Under the pieces are notes generated by a model. That model saw only the letters and a program-made list of their open reading frames with translations. It was not told where the DNA came from and ran no database searches. 40,929 nucleotides of DNA from an uncultured Prevotellaceae bacterium (lineage in GTDB: Bacteria; Bacteroidota; Bacteroidia; Bacteroidales; Bacteroidaceae), in contig CAMWKZ010000022.1 in assembly GCA_947174945.1 (NCBI GenBank), forward strand, positions 1-40,929. The letters run 5' to 3'. How positions within the stretch are numbered: position 1 is the first letter of the stretch; each line of letters begins with the position of its first letter. Shown in pieces: positions 16,690 to 25,516 of this stretch. The translations under genes and the position numbers were made by a program.

Positions 16690-18846
16690 ATGGACAACTT
16701 AAAGATATTCACCCAACTAATTGCCAGCGAGCTGCATCTATCCGAGCACGCTGTGGAGAACACGCTGAAACTGCTTGACGAGGGATGCACCATCCCCTTT
16801 ATTTCCCGTTACCGCAAGGAGCGCACGGGCGGGCTCGACGAGGTGCAGATTACGGCCATCAGCGACCGCAAGGAGCGGCTGCACGAGATAGCCAAGCGCA
16901 AGGAGACCATCGTCAAGACCATCACCGAGCAGCAGAAGATGACAGCCGACCTGCGCCAGCGCATTGACAACTGCTGGGAGCTGACCTCACTGGAGGACAT
17001 CTACCTGCCCTACAAGCCCAAGCGGCGCACCCGCGCACAGGTGGCTCGCGAGCAGGGGCTGGAGCCGCTGGCCATGCTGCTGATGCTGCAGCGCGAGCCT
17101 AATCCTGAGAAGGCCGCCCTGCGCTATGTCACTGGCGACATTGCCTCGGCTGCCGATGCGCTCAAGGGGGCACAGGACATCATTGCCGAACAGGTGAGCG
17201 AGGACGAGCGCAGCCGCAATCAGGTGCGCAGCGCCTTCCGTCGAGCAGCCGTCATCAGGTCGAAGGCGGTCAAGGCGAAGAAGGACACGGACGAGGCCCA
17301 GAAGTACAGCGACTACTTTGAATGGGAGGAGCCGCTGAAGCGCTGTTCCTCTCATCGACTGCTGGCCATGCTGCGCGGTCAAGCCGAAGGCATACTGCGC
17401 ATCGGCCTGGCTATTGACGACGACGAGGCCGTAGGCCGACTGCAGCGCGATTTCGTGCGGGGCAGCGGTGCCTGTCAGCGGCTGGTGGGCGAGGCCGTTG
17501 AGGATGGTTACAAGCGACTGCTGCTGCCCTCTATCGAGACGGAGTTCGTCAATCAAAGCAAGGAGCGTGCCGACGAGGAGGCCATTCGCGTGTTTGCTGA
17601 GAACCTGCGCCAGCTGCTGCTCTCCGCCCCATTAGGTCAGAAGCGCGTCATGGGCATCGACCCAGGGTTCCGCACGGGCTGCAAGGTGGTATGCCTCGAC
17701 GCACAAGGCAACCTGCTGCACCACGAGGCCATCTTCCCCCACCCACCCGTCAACCGCCGTGAGCAAGCCACCATGCGCGTGCTCAGTATGCTCCAGAAAT
17801 ACCAGATGGAGGCCATTGCCATCGGCAACGGCACGGCCAGCCGCGACACGAAAGTGTTTGTAGAGGAAGCTCTGAAGACTTACACAGCCCCCACTGCCCC
17901 TCGCCTTTTCGTCGTCAGCGAAGACGGAGCCTCCGTCTACTCAGCCTCCAAGACGGCGCGCGACGAGTTTCCCGACGAGGATGTCACCGTGCGCGGAGCC
18001 GTCAGCATCGGTCGCCGACTGATGGACCCCTTGGCCGAGCTGGTGAAGATTGACCCGAAGAGCATCGGCGTAGGGCAGTATCAGCACGACGTAGACCAAA
18101 CCAAGCTCAAGCACTCGCTCGACCTGACCGTCGAAAGCTGCGTCAATCTGGTGGGCGTCAACCTCAACACCGCCTCGCAACACCTGCTGACCTACGTCAG
18201 CGGGCTGGGCCCCACACTGGCCAAGAACATCGTAGACTATCGGCGCGAGAACGGCGCATTCACCAGCCGTGCCCAGTTGAAGAAAGTGCCTCGGCTGGGG
18301 CCAGCCGCCTATCAGCAGTGCGCCGGGTTCCTGCGCATACCCGGAGCCAAGAACCCACTCGACAACTCAGCCGTACACCCCGAGAGCTACGCCGTGGTGG
18401 AGCAGATGGCCGCCGACTGCCACTGCACCGTCGGCGACCTCATCAGCCAGCCCGAGAAGCGCGCCCAGATAGACATCCGCCGCTACGTCACCGCCGACAT
18501 AGGGCTGCCCACCCTCACCGACATCATGCACGAGCTGGAGAAGCCCGGTCGCGACCCTCGCGAACAGATTGAAGAATTTGAGTTCGACGACACCGTGCAG
18601 ACCATCGACGACCTGCGCGAAGGCATGGAGCTGCCCGGCATCATCACCAACATCACCAACTTCGGTGCCTTCGTCGACATCGGCGTCCACCAAGACGGCC
18701 TCGTCCACATATCGCAAATAGCCGACCGCTACGTCAGCGACCCCACGCAAGTAGTCCGTCTGCACCAGCACGTCCGTGTCCGCGTCATCGCCGTCGACCA
18801 TCGCCGTCACCGCATCTCGCTCAGCATGAAAGGGCTAAACAAATAA
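16690..18846 (+). CDS. tex: Tex-family RNA-binding transcription accessory protein
   Basis: A 718-residue protein starting MDNLKIFTQLI. The frame is open from 16615, but that part overlaps msrC and has no similarity. It shows the helical Tex N-terminal domain with PFISRYRKERTGGLDEVQ, a YqgF-like RNase H fold (about 318-450, starting VMGIDPGFRTGCKVVCLD), helix-hairpin-helix repeats (about 495-560, VSGLGPTLAKNIVDYRRENG) and a C-terminal S1 RNA-binding domain (about 645-716, GIITNITNFGAFVDIGVHQD). Tex binds nucleic acid and affects transcription and stress survival in several bacteria; its exact role is poorly defined. Domain order and length are canonical. Confidence 0.95.
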   Translation: MDNLKIFTQLIASELHLSEHAVENTLKLLDEGCTIPFISRYRKERTGGLDEVQITAISDRKERLHEIAKRKETIVKTITEQQKMTADLRQRIDNCWELTSLEDIYLPYKPKRRTRAQVAREQGLEPLAMLLMLQREPNPEKAALRYVTGDIASAADALKGAQDIIAEQVSEDERSRNQVRSAFRRAAVIRSKAVKAKKDTDEAQKYSDYFEWEEPLKRCSSHRLLAMLRGQAEGILRIGLAIDDDEAVGRLQRDFVRGSGACQRLVGEAVEDGYKRLLLPSIETEFVNQSKERADEEAIRVFAENLRQLLLSAPLGQKRVMGIDPGFRTGCKVVCLDAQGNLLHHEAIFPHPPVNRREQATMRVLSMLQKYQMEAIAIGNGTASRDTKVFVEEALKTYTAPTAPRLFVVSEDGASVYSASKTARDEFPDEDVTVRGAVSIGRRLMDPLAELVKIDPKSIGVGQYQHDVDQTKLKHSLDLTVESCVNLVGVNLNTASQHLLTYVSGLGPTLAKNIVDYRRENGAFTSRAQLKKVPRLGPAAYQQCAGFLRIPGAKNPLDNSAVHPESYAVVEQMAADCHCTVGDLISQPEKRAQIDIRRYVTADIGLPTLTDIMHELEKPGRDPREQIEEFEFDDTVQTIDDLREGMELPGIITNITNFGAFVDIGVHQDGLVHISQIADRYVSDPTQVVRLHQHVRVRVIAVDHRRHRISLSMKGLNK

Positions 18847-18895
18847 GCCCCTCATCCGCCGGAATAACACTATAAACAACGCGAAACGCATCCGC

Positions 18896-19093
18896 ACACC
18901 GTGCGGAGTAGCTCTTTACACCGTGCGGAGTGCCTCGGGAAGGGATAAACAGACGCTCGGAGAGGGATAAACAGCCGACGGGCGTGGGTGCCGGAACGGC
19001 TCCCTCTGGTCGTAGAGCGCCCGTGCTTATCATTAAGGGCGGCCGCCCTTAATCATTGGAGCGACCGCCCTCAACATTCAGAGCGCCCGCCCC
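18896..19093. repeat. 22-bp periodic array B (9 windows in register)
   Basis: Windows starting at 18896, 18918, 18940, 18962, 18984, 19006, 19028, 19050 and 19072 keep one 22-base step. Neighbouring windows resemble each other most. The first two share ACACCGTGCGGAGT, the next two share AGGGATAAACAG, and the last four share a GAGCG-CCGCCC core. The window at 19028 contains a GC-rich palindrome (AAGGGCGGCCGCCCTT). It lies between the convergent genes tex and the LRR gene. Confidence 0.8.
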
Positions 19094-19151
19094 GAACCTG
19101 TTTTTAGCGGGTGCAGCTCCTATACAGAACCACCCCGCTAAGTTTAAGCCC

Positions 19152-20414
19152 CTATTTCACAACTACCTTACGCCCGCCAATGATATTAACACCCTTCTGC
19201 GGAGCCGTCAGCCGCTCACCTCGCAGGTTGTAGACGGGTGCATCCTTGCCAGCTTCCGTCTTGATGCCGTCTGCGACTGAAGACGTGTCGTCGCTGCCTT
19301 CATATTCCAACCAATTCCATTCACTATAATCATAATAATAAACTTTCCATCCTTTTCCTTTTGCAACCTGAACCTGCTTTTTGGTACATACGTTTCCTTC
19401 ATCCGATGATTGAGTATCATATACATAAAACTTAGATGGTTTATCTGTATTGTTTATTGGTAAAGAGTTGATAAGATTATCCATCGAAGCCCCTTTGATT
19501 TGGTTGACGGAGCAATACAGCTCAGTCAAAGCGGTGTTCTTTGAAACATCCAAGGATGTCAGCTGGTTGTTGTAACACCACAGCTCAGTCAATGCAGTGT
19601 TCTTTGATACATCCAAGGATGTCAGCTGGTTGTTGTAACAAAACAGTCCAGTCAATGCAGTATTCTTTGATACATCCAAGGATGTCAGCTGGTTGCTGGT
19701 ACAATACAGCCTTGTCAATGCGGTATTCATTGAAACATCCAAGGCCGTTAGCTGGTTGTCGTAACAATCCAGCTTACTCAATGCAGTGTTCTTTGATACA
19801 TCCAATACTGTCAGCGGATTGCTGCCACAATACAGCTCAGTCAATGCGGTATTTTTTGAAACATCCAAGGATGTCAGCGAGTTGTAGACACAATTCAACT
19901 CTGTCAATGCAGTGTTCTTTAATACATCCAAAGCTGTCAGCTGGTTTTTGTAACAAAACAGTCCAGTCAATGCAGTATTCTTTGAAACATCTAAAGATGT
20001 CAGCTGGTTCTCGCCACACCACAGCCCAGTCAATGCAGTATTCTTTGAAACATCCAAGGATGTCAGTGAGTTGTAGCCACAATTCAACTCTGTCAATGCG
20101 ATGTTCTTTGAAACATCTAAGGATGTCAACTGGTTGTAGACACAATTCAACTCTGTCAATGCGGTAAAATATTCTATCCCTTGAAGAGAGTTAATCCGTT
20201 TGTAAGGTACATCCAGACTTGTAATATCCTTGATTTCTTCCTCTGTCAGCTTCCCGTCCTTACCATAGTCCTGTTGTAACAAGTAATTGCGGAAATTCTC
20301 ATCAGGGAAGTTTTTGGCGTTGATTTCTACGTCACCGGCTGCACGGGCAACCTGTGGCAGGAAAGCCACTGCCATACACATGAATAATGCTTTAAGTAAT
20401 TGTTGTTTCATCAT
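19152..20414 (-). CDS. Secreted leucine-rich-repeat protein with C-terminal sorting-like tail
   Basis: A 420-residue protein starting MMKQQLLKAL with a signal peptide ending near QVARA. Residues about 28-84 form a cap with an EF-hand-like DYGKDGKLTEEE. Ten full 21-residue leucine-rich repeats follow (residues 85-294, consensus ALTELxCxxNQLTSLDVSKNT), plus a partial eleventh. The last about 30 residues (PVYNLRGERLTAPQKGVNII then GGRKVVVK) match the short tail found on many exported Prevotella and Bacteroides proteins, which resembles a type IX sorting domain. Surface LRR proteins of this kind often bind host or bacterial partners. A second ATG three bases downstream could also be the start. 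Confidence 0.87.
   Translation of the reverse strand: MMKQQLLKALFMCMAVAFLPQVARAAGDVEINAKNFPDENFRNYLLQQDYGKDGKLTEEEIKDITSLDVPYKRINSLQGIEYFTALTELNCVYNQLTSLDVSKNIALTELNCGYNSLTSLDVSKNTALTGLWCGENQLTSLDVSKNTALTGLFCYKNQLTALDVLKNTALTELNCVYNSLTSLDVSKNTALTELYCGSNPLTVLDVSKNTALSKLDCYDNQLTALDVSMNTALTRLYCTSNQLTSLDVSKNTALTGLFCYNNQLTSLDVSKNTALTELWCYNNQLTSLDVSKNTALTELYCSVNQIKGASMDNLINSLPINNTDKPSKFYVYDTQSSDEGNVCTKKQVQVAKGKGWKVYYYDYSEWNWLEYEGSDDTSSVADGIKTEAGKDAPVYNLRGERLTAPQKGVNIIGGRKVVVK
19533..20162 (-). repeat. 63-bp tandem repeats inside the LRR gene (10 units)
   Basis: Each 63-base unit encodes one 21-residue leucine-rich repeat. The phrase AACATCCAAGGATGTCAGC (plus strand) recurs almost unchanged. Multiples of 63 keep the frame, so units can be gained or lost without breaking the protein. 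Confidence 0.93.
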
Positions 20415-20798
20415 TGTTAATGATTTGAAACGAAAAAGGCGCCAACCATTCGCGACTTGTATTTCAATCAGGTTACCGCCAAGTGACCTTACCACATACA
20501 AACACACAATAAGTTCACGCCTAAACGCGAACTTTCATGCATCTTGCTCTCGTGGTTGAATATTGGCGGTATTCGATTGAAAAGAACAAGAGCCAAAAGC
20601 TCATTTATTTATAAAGTACGAACAGGATACGACGCACAATTTCAGTTTTGGTTATTAAAATTGTTTATCCAATCCCTATGTTGAGAGGGTAACACCTTGT
20701 GCCATCTACCACTCTGATTGCTTCGGTACTATCTGTTTCTTACTTCTTATTATTTAAAGGGTTATACATAATATGGCTTGTCTTATTCTACTTGCAAA
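20415..20798. other. Intergenic region without a recognised gene
   Basis: About 380 AT-rich bases lie between the start of the LRR gene and the end of the PIN gene. No convincing open frame, RNA gene or repeat is seen. The LRR promoter must lie here, but no clean TTTG/TAnnTTTG pair was found. Confidence 0.5.
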
Positions 20799-21218
20799 TT
20801 ATATCGCATCTATTCGATTGATGAACTCTGAAGGTGACAATACCTCTATGGTACTATGCTTATAGTCTTTCTTGTTTCGTGTTACAATGCAGGTTGCCTG
20901 CTCGTCAATAGCTGAGCGATGCTGCGTGGCATCCTCATAGTCTTTCCACCCGCTATTGAGCATATCGACAACGTTTTGGCCACGCAAGTCAACAACATCT
21001 ACAAAGTCAGCAATCAGTCGAAGTTTTTCATATACATCTTCGGTCGGAAATTTATACTTTCTTCCAAGATAGATAGTGTTGACAAACGATAGGGCAGACA
21101 CCATCAGCTGAGCCTCGCCCGCATAGCCTAACGCAAAAATGCGCTGGGCATCGGGCAGAAACTCTTTGCGCGATAACACAAGGTCTACCAAGATGTTCGT
21201 GTCAATATAAGCTCGCAT
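20799..21218 (-). CDS. PIN-domain toxin (VapC-like)
   Basis: A 139-residue PIN-domain protein, the fold of VapC-type RNases. It shows the first acidic residue D6 in MRAYIDTNILVDLVLSR, a central acidic group at D93/E95/D96 (WKDYEDATQH), and the C-terminal TRNKKDY (113-119) with N115 and D118. These positions fit the metal site of active PIN nucleases. Its start overlaps the antitoxin stop by one base (TAATG), the typical order antitoxin then toxin. VapC toxins cleave tRNA or rRNA when freed from their antitoxin. Target unknown. Confidence 0.88.
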   Translation of the reverse strand: MRAYIDTNILVDLVLSRKEFLPDAQRIFALGYAGEAQLMVSALSFVNTIYLGRKYKFPTEDVYEKLRLIADFVDVVDLRGQNVVDMLNSGWKDYEDATQHRSAIDEQATCIVTRNKKDYKHSTIEVLSPSEFINRIDAI

Positions 21219-21475
21219 TATTGGGCGTATTTCTCATTGACGAGGGCATCAATGCCTCGTTCATCAACAGGTACAGGATTGCCCCCCTGTACTGAAAGGG
21301 TCTTCACAAACAGCATGGCTGCCTCACGCTTGTGTTGCCGAGCAGTAAGCTGGGGCGCAACACTACGAGAACGGCGGCGTAAGCGTCTCACATAACGCGA
21401 CACACTTTCAAGCATCTCAACGTTCATTTGCTCCAGTTCGGCAGCAATGGATGTTTTCAGTTCAACCGTAGTCAT
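21218..21475 (-). CDS. Putative antitoxin of the PIN toxin
   Basis: An 85-residue protein starting MTTVELKTSIAAELEQMN. A longer in-frame start at 21532 lies on the promoter side of the -7 box, so it was rejected. The N-terminal half is an amphipathic helix rich in Glu, followed by a very basic stretch (RYVRRLRRRSRS). The C-terminal part (about 55-85) would be the toxin-binding tail. I do not recognise a named DNA-binding fold (AbrB, RHH, Phd). The call rests on position, size and the TAATG overlap. Confidence 0.78.
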   Translation of the reverse strand: MTTVELKTSIAAELEQMNVEMLESVSRYVRRLRRRSRSVAPQLTARQHKREAAMLFVKTLSVQGGNPVPVDERGIDALVNEKYAQ

Positions 21476-21501
21476 GATAATAATCTTTCTTATTCTGTTT
21501 G

Positions 21502-21533
21502 CAAAAGTAAGCATAATCTTCGTAACAGCCAAA
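21502..21533 (-). promoter_or_regulatory. Promoter of the toxin-antitoxin pair
   Basis: On the minus strand TTTG (21530-21533), 20 bases, TACTTTTG (21502-21509). It lies 26 bases before the antitoxin start. Confidence 0.8.
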
Positions 21534-21614
21534 TGTTCCTACTGAATTTTCTTGGCCCTTACGTTCACAGCGGGCACCCCATCGTGCAAAAGAGAAAGAA
21601 AAACAGGGTTTTCT

Positions 21615-21645
21615 TTTGTATTTCGCACGATTTACAGTACCTTTG
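21615..21645 (+). promoter_or_regulatory. Promoter of the DPP5-like peptidase operon
   Basis: TTTG (21615-21618), 19 bases, TACCTTTG (21638-21645), 22 bases before the start codon. Confidence 0.82.
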
Positions 21646-21667
21646 CAGACAAAATGCGCAAAAAACG

Positions 21668-23845
21668 ATGAAGAAACTTCTAACACTTATGGTTGCGGCA
21701 CTGCTGAGCGTGCCCTCCATCACTAAAGCACAAAACGACGTGAACATCGGAAAGAGTAATATCAAACTGAGCAGCCGGATGATGACACCCGAAGCACTAT
21801 GGGCTATGGGGCGCATCGGCACAGTGGAGGCCTCGCCCGACGGGCGGCAGGTGGTCTATCAGGTAGGCTACTACTCGGTGAAGGCGAACAAGAGCCATCA
21901 GGTTATCTGCCTCATGAATGCCGACGGTTCTCAGAACCGCCAGCTAACCACCAGCAGCAAGAGCGAGACTGACCCCACATGGCTCGATGCTGAGACCATC
22001 GCCTACCTGAGTGGTGGCGAGGTATGGAGCATGAAGGCCGACGGCTCCAATCGCCGCCAGCTGTCGAAGACTAATGGCGAGGTAGAGGGCTTTAAGTTCT
22101 CACCCGACCGTCAGCAGGTCATTCTTATCAAGTCAATGCCCTTCCACGAGGTTATCAAGAAGAACCCTGCCGACCTGCCCAAGGCTACGGGCCGACGGGT
22201 GACCGACCTGATGTATCGCCACTGGGACCACTATGTGGAATCCATCCAGCACCCCTTCCTCTACACCGTCAGTGCCGACGGCATTGCTGCCAGCGGAGTT
22301 GATATTCTGGAGGGCGAGCCCTACGAATGTCCGATGGAGCCGTTTGGCGGCATCGAGCAGTTGGCATGGGGCCCCGACTCGAAGACCATCGCCTACACCT
22401 GTCGCAAGAAGACAGGCACCGACTATGCCACGTCGACCGACTCTGACATCTATCTATATAATATAGGTACGCGAGAGACCAAGAACCTCTGCAAGCCCGA
22501 GGGCTACAAGGCTCCGAAGAGCGACCCCAGCCACACCAAGGCCGACCAGGCCGTGAACCGCGACGCACAAATGATGACGGGCTACGACCAGAACCCGCAG
22601 TTCTCGCCCGACGGACGGTATATCGCATGGCAGTCGATGGCGCGCGACGGCTACGAAGCCGACCTCAACCGCCTGTGCATCTACTCGCTGGCCGACGGCA
22701 GCAAGCGATTCCTGAGCTGGAAGAGCGATGTGGAGGCATTCTGCTGGGCACCCGTTACGGGCAAGAAGGTTAAGGCCACCGATGCACGGTTCTATTTCCT
22801 CAGTGTATGGCACGGCTGCTGCAATATGTACAGCGCCAACCAAAAGGGCGAGGTAACGCAGCTGACCCAGACATGGGACGACTGGACTTCGTTGCAGATG
22901 GCTAACAATGGTCAGCGCATCATAGCCACCCGTCAGAGCCTCAGTGCTCCGACCGACATCTACATGGTGACACCGGCTGCCAAGAAGCAGGCCACCACGA
23001 CCGTACAACTTACACATGAGAACAAGCACATTCTTGACCAACTGACCTTTGGCAAGATGCAGCAATACTGGGTGCCCACCACCGATGGCAAGAAAGAACT
23101 CGTCTGGGTGATGCTGCCCGCCAACTATGAGGAAGGCAAGAAATACCCCACCCTGCTCTTCTGCGAGGGTGGCCCGCAGTCGCCCGTCTCGCAGTTCTGG
23201 TCATATCGCTGGAACTTCCAAATGATGGCAGCCAACGGCTACGTGGTTGTAGCCCCCAACCGCCACGGACTGCCTGGCTTCGGACAGGAGTGGAAGGAGC
23301 AGATTAGCGGCGACTGGACAGGTCAGTGCATGGACGATTACCTATCGGCCATCGACTTCGCAGCCGACTCTCTGCCCTTTGTTGACCGCAACCGCATGGG
23401 TGCCGTTGGTGCCTCGTTTGGCGGATTCTCGGTCTATTATCTGGCTGGCCACCACAACAAGCGCTTTAAGGCGTTCATCTCGCATGACGGTGCCTTTAAC
23501 CTCGAGTCGATGTACACCGACACCGAGGAGGTGTTCTTCTCGAACTGGGAATACGACGATGCCTACTGGAACAAGAACCGCACCCAACGTGCCGCCAAGA
23601 CTTACGAGAACTCACCGCATAAGTTTGTCGACAAGTGGGACACACCTATCCTCTGCATCCACGGCGAGAAGGACTATCGCATTGTCTACAACCAAGGCAT
23701 GGGCGCCTTCAATGCAGCCCGCCTGCGCGGTATTCCTGCAGAGCTGCTTATCTTCCCCGACGAGAACCACTGGGTGCTGAAGCCTCAGAACGGCATCCTG
23801 TGGCAGCGTACCTTCTTTGACTGGCTTGACCGCTGGCTGAAATAA
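21668..23845 (+). CDS. S9 family peptidase, dipeptidyl-peptidase 5-like, exported
   Basis: A 725-residue protein starting MKKLLTLMVAALLSVPSITKA. The frame is open from 21428, but the promoter lies inside that part. A signal peptide ends near residue 20. A seven-blade propeller domain (about 30-450) has TolB/WD-like repeats such as SPDGRQVVYQV and FSPDGRYIAWQS. The C-terminal alpha/beta hydrolase domain has the triad S583 (GASFGG), D669 (GEKDYRI) and H701 (DENHWV). The start LTPEALW-type sequence (MMTPEALWAMGRI) resembles Porphyromonas DPP5. DPP5 removes dipeptides from oligopeptides in the periplasm. A transporter gene follows 21 bases later. Confidence 0.9.
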   Translation: MKKLLTLMVAALLSVPSITKAQNDVNIGKSNIKLSSRMMTPEALWAMGRIGTVEASPDGRQVVYQVGYYSVKANKSHQVICLMNADGSQNRQLTTSSKSETDPTWLDAETIAYLSGGEVWSMKADGSNRRQLSKTNGEVEGFKFSPDRQQVILIKSMPFHEVIKKNPADLPKATGRRVTDLMYRHWDHYVESIQHPFLYTVSADGIAASGVDILEGEPYECPMEPFGGIEQLAWGPDSKTIAYTCRKKTGTDYATSTDSDIYLYNIGTRETKNLCKPEGYKAPKSDPSHTKADQAVNRDAQMMTGYDQNPQFSPDGRYIAWQSMARDGYEADLNRLCIYSLADGSKRFLSWKSDVEAFCWAPVTGKKVKATDARFYFLSVWHGCCNMYSANQKGEVTQLTQTWDDWTSLQMANNGQRIIATRQSLSAPTDIYMVTPAAKKQATTTVQLTHENKHILDQLTFGKMQQYWVPTTDGKKELVWVMLPANYEEGKKYPTLLFCEGGPQSPVSQFWSYRWNFQMMAANGYVVVAPNRHGLPGFGQEWKEQISGDWTGQCMDDYLSAIDFAADSLPFVDRNRMGAVGASFGGFSVYYLAGHHNKRFKAFISHDGAFNLESMYTDTEEVFFSNWEYDDAYWNKNRTQRAAKTYENSPHKFVDKWDTPILCIHGEKDYRIVYNQGMGAFNAARLRGIPAELLIFPDENHWVLKPQNGILWQRTFFDWLDRWLK

Positions 23846-23866
23846 CAAAACAGAAAACAAATAATC

Positions 23867-25489
23867 ATGACACAACAAATTCAAAAGACCTTGAGAGACT
23901 CGGCGGCCATGCGCTGGACAGCCCTGTTGCTGCTCGCACTCGCCATGTTTTGTTCATACATCTTTATGGACATTCTCTCCCCCATCAAGGACCTCATGCA
24001 GGAAACCCGCGGATGGGACTCAACCTCCTTCGGCACCATGCAAGGCTCGGAGGTATTCCTCAACGTATTCGTGTTCTTCCTCATCTTTGCCGGTATTATC
24101 CTCGACAAGATGGGTGTCCGCTTTACGGCAGTCCTCTCGGCAGCCATCATGCTGATTGGTGCCATTATCAAGTGGTATGCCGTCAGCGAGAGCTTTATGG
24201 GCAGCGGACTGGAGCAGTGGTTTAATACCCACCTGAACTACATCCCCGTATTCGACGAACTGGGCGTATCGCCCTTCTACGCTGGGATGCCCGCCTCTGC
24301 CAAGTTTGCCGCCTGCGGCTTCATGATATTCGGTTGCGGCTGTGAGATGGCTGGCATCACCGTATCAAGAGGTATCGTCAAGTGGTTTAAGGGCCGCGAG
24401 ATGGCACTGGCTATGGGTTCAGAGATGGCACTGGCTCGTCTGGGCGTAGCCACCTGCATGATATTCTCGCCCTTCTTTGCCCGTCTGGGTGGCGAAGTCA
24501 GCGTTAGCCGCTCCGTTGCCTTTGGTGTTGTGCTACTCTGCATTGCCCTTATCATGACCATCGTCTATTTCTTCATGGACCTGAAGCTCGATGCTCAAAC
24601 GGGCGAGGCCGAGGAAAAGGACGACCCCTTCAAGATTTCAGACATTGGCAAGATTCTTTCCGACAGTGGTTTCTGGCTGGTTGCCTTGCTTTGCGTACTC
24701 TACTATTCGGCCATATTCCCCTTCCAGAAGTATGCCGTCAATATGTTGCAGTGCAACCTGACGCTGACACCGCCTGATGCCGATTCGTTCTGGGCCAGCC
24801 CCTCAGTCACCATCGTGCAGTATGTTATTATGCTCATCGTGGCGGCTGCCGGCTTCGCCTCTAACTTCCAGAAGAAAGCCAACCTGCGCTCTATACTGCT
24901 GGGTATTTCTATTCTGGCCCTCATTGCCTATTGCTATATGGGCTTCATGCGCCAGTCGGCTGAGTCTATCTTCGCTGTGTTCCCCTTGTTGGCTGTGCTC
25001 ATCACGCCTATCTTAGGTAGCTACCTCGACCACCACGGCAAGGCAGCCACCATGCTCGTGCTGGGCTCACTGCTGCTTATCGGCTGTCATCTGACGTTTG
25101 CCTTCGTGCTGCCCATCTTCAAGGGTTCTGCCGTTGGTGGTATCATCATTGCCTACGCTACCATTCTAGTGCTCGGTGCGTCATTCTCGCTGGTTCCCGC
25201 CTCGCTGTGGCCGTCAGTACCCAAGTTGGTGGATGCCAAGGTCATCGGTTCTGCCTATGCCCTGATATTCTGGATTCAGAACATCGGTCTGTGGCTGTTC
25301 CCCCTGCTCATTGGCAAGGTGCTTGATGCTACCAACCCCGGTGTTACCGACCCGACACAGTTCAACTACACCGCTCCGCTGGTCATGCTGGCCTCGTTAG
25401 GTGTAGCCGCCCTCTTGCTGGGTCTGCTGCTGAAGGTAGTGGACAAGAAGAAGGGTCTCGGACTGGAAGAGCCCAACATCAAGGGATAA
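23867..25489 (+). CDS. Major facilitator superfamily transporter
   Basis: A 540-residue membrane protein with about 12-14 hydrophobic helices and the MFS loop ILDKMGVRFTAVL between helices 2 and 3. Examples are WTALLLLALAMFCSYIFMDI near the start and ALLLGLLLKVVDKKKG at the end. An acidic loop (GEAEEKDDPFK) lies between the two halves. The nearest type I can suggest is the MFSD1-like group, but this is weak. Its place directly after the DPP5-like peptidase suggests uptake of dipeptides or amino acids released in the periplasm; this is inference. Confidence 0.85.
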   Translation: MTQQIQKTLRDSAAMRWTALLLLALAMFCSYIFMDILSPIKDLMQETRGWDSTSFGTMQGSEVFLNVFVFFLIFAGIILDKMGVRFTAVLSAAIMLIGAIIKWYAVSESFMGSGLEQWFNTHLNYIPVFDELGVSPFYAGMPASAKFAACGFMIFGCGCEMAGITVSRGIVKWFKGREMALAMGSEMALARLGVATCMIFSPFFARLGGEVSVSRSVAFGVVLLCIALIMTIVYFFMDLKLDAQTGEAEEKDDPFKISDIGKILSDSGFWLVALLCVLYYSAIFPFQKYAVNMLQCNLTLTPPDADSFWASPSVTIVQYVIMLIVAAAGFASNFQKKANLRSILLGISILALIAYCYMGFMRQSAESIFAVFPLLAVLITPILGSYLDHHGKAATMLVLGSLLLIGCHLTFAFVLPIFKGSAVGGIIIAYATILVLGASFSLVPASLWPSVPKLVDAKVIGSAYALIFWIQNIGLWLFPLLIGKVLDATNPGVTDPTQFNYTAPLVMLASLGVAALLLGLLLKVVDKKKGLGLEEPNIKG

Positions 25490-25516
25490 GACTGCGGGCT
25501 GTTTGCACCAGTTCTG

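Noticed and set aside
19100..19140. Inverted repeat TTAGCGGG/CCCGCTAA as a terminator of the LRR gene
   Set aside because: The stem has a bulge and neither strand has a U-tract after it.
19541..20167. A 208-codon plus-strand frame with 21-residue repeats, opposite the LRR gene
   Set aside because: It is the mirror of the 63-bp repeat. The minus-strand product has a signal peptide, LRR consensus and export tail; this one has none.
21428..21667. 80-codon extension of the DPP5-like gene
   Set aside because: It contains that gene's promoter and overlaps the divergent antitoxin; the signal peptide begins at 21668.
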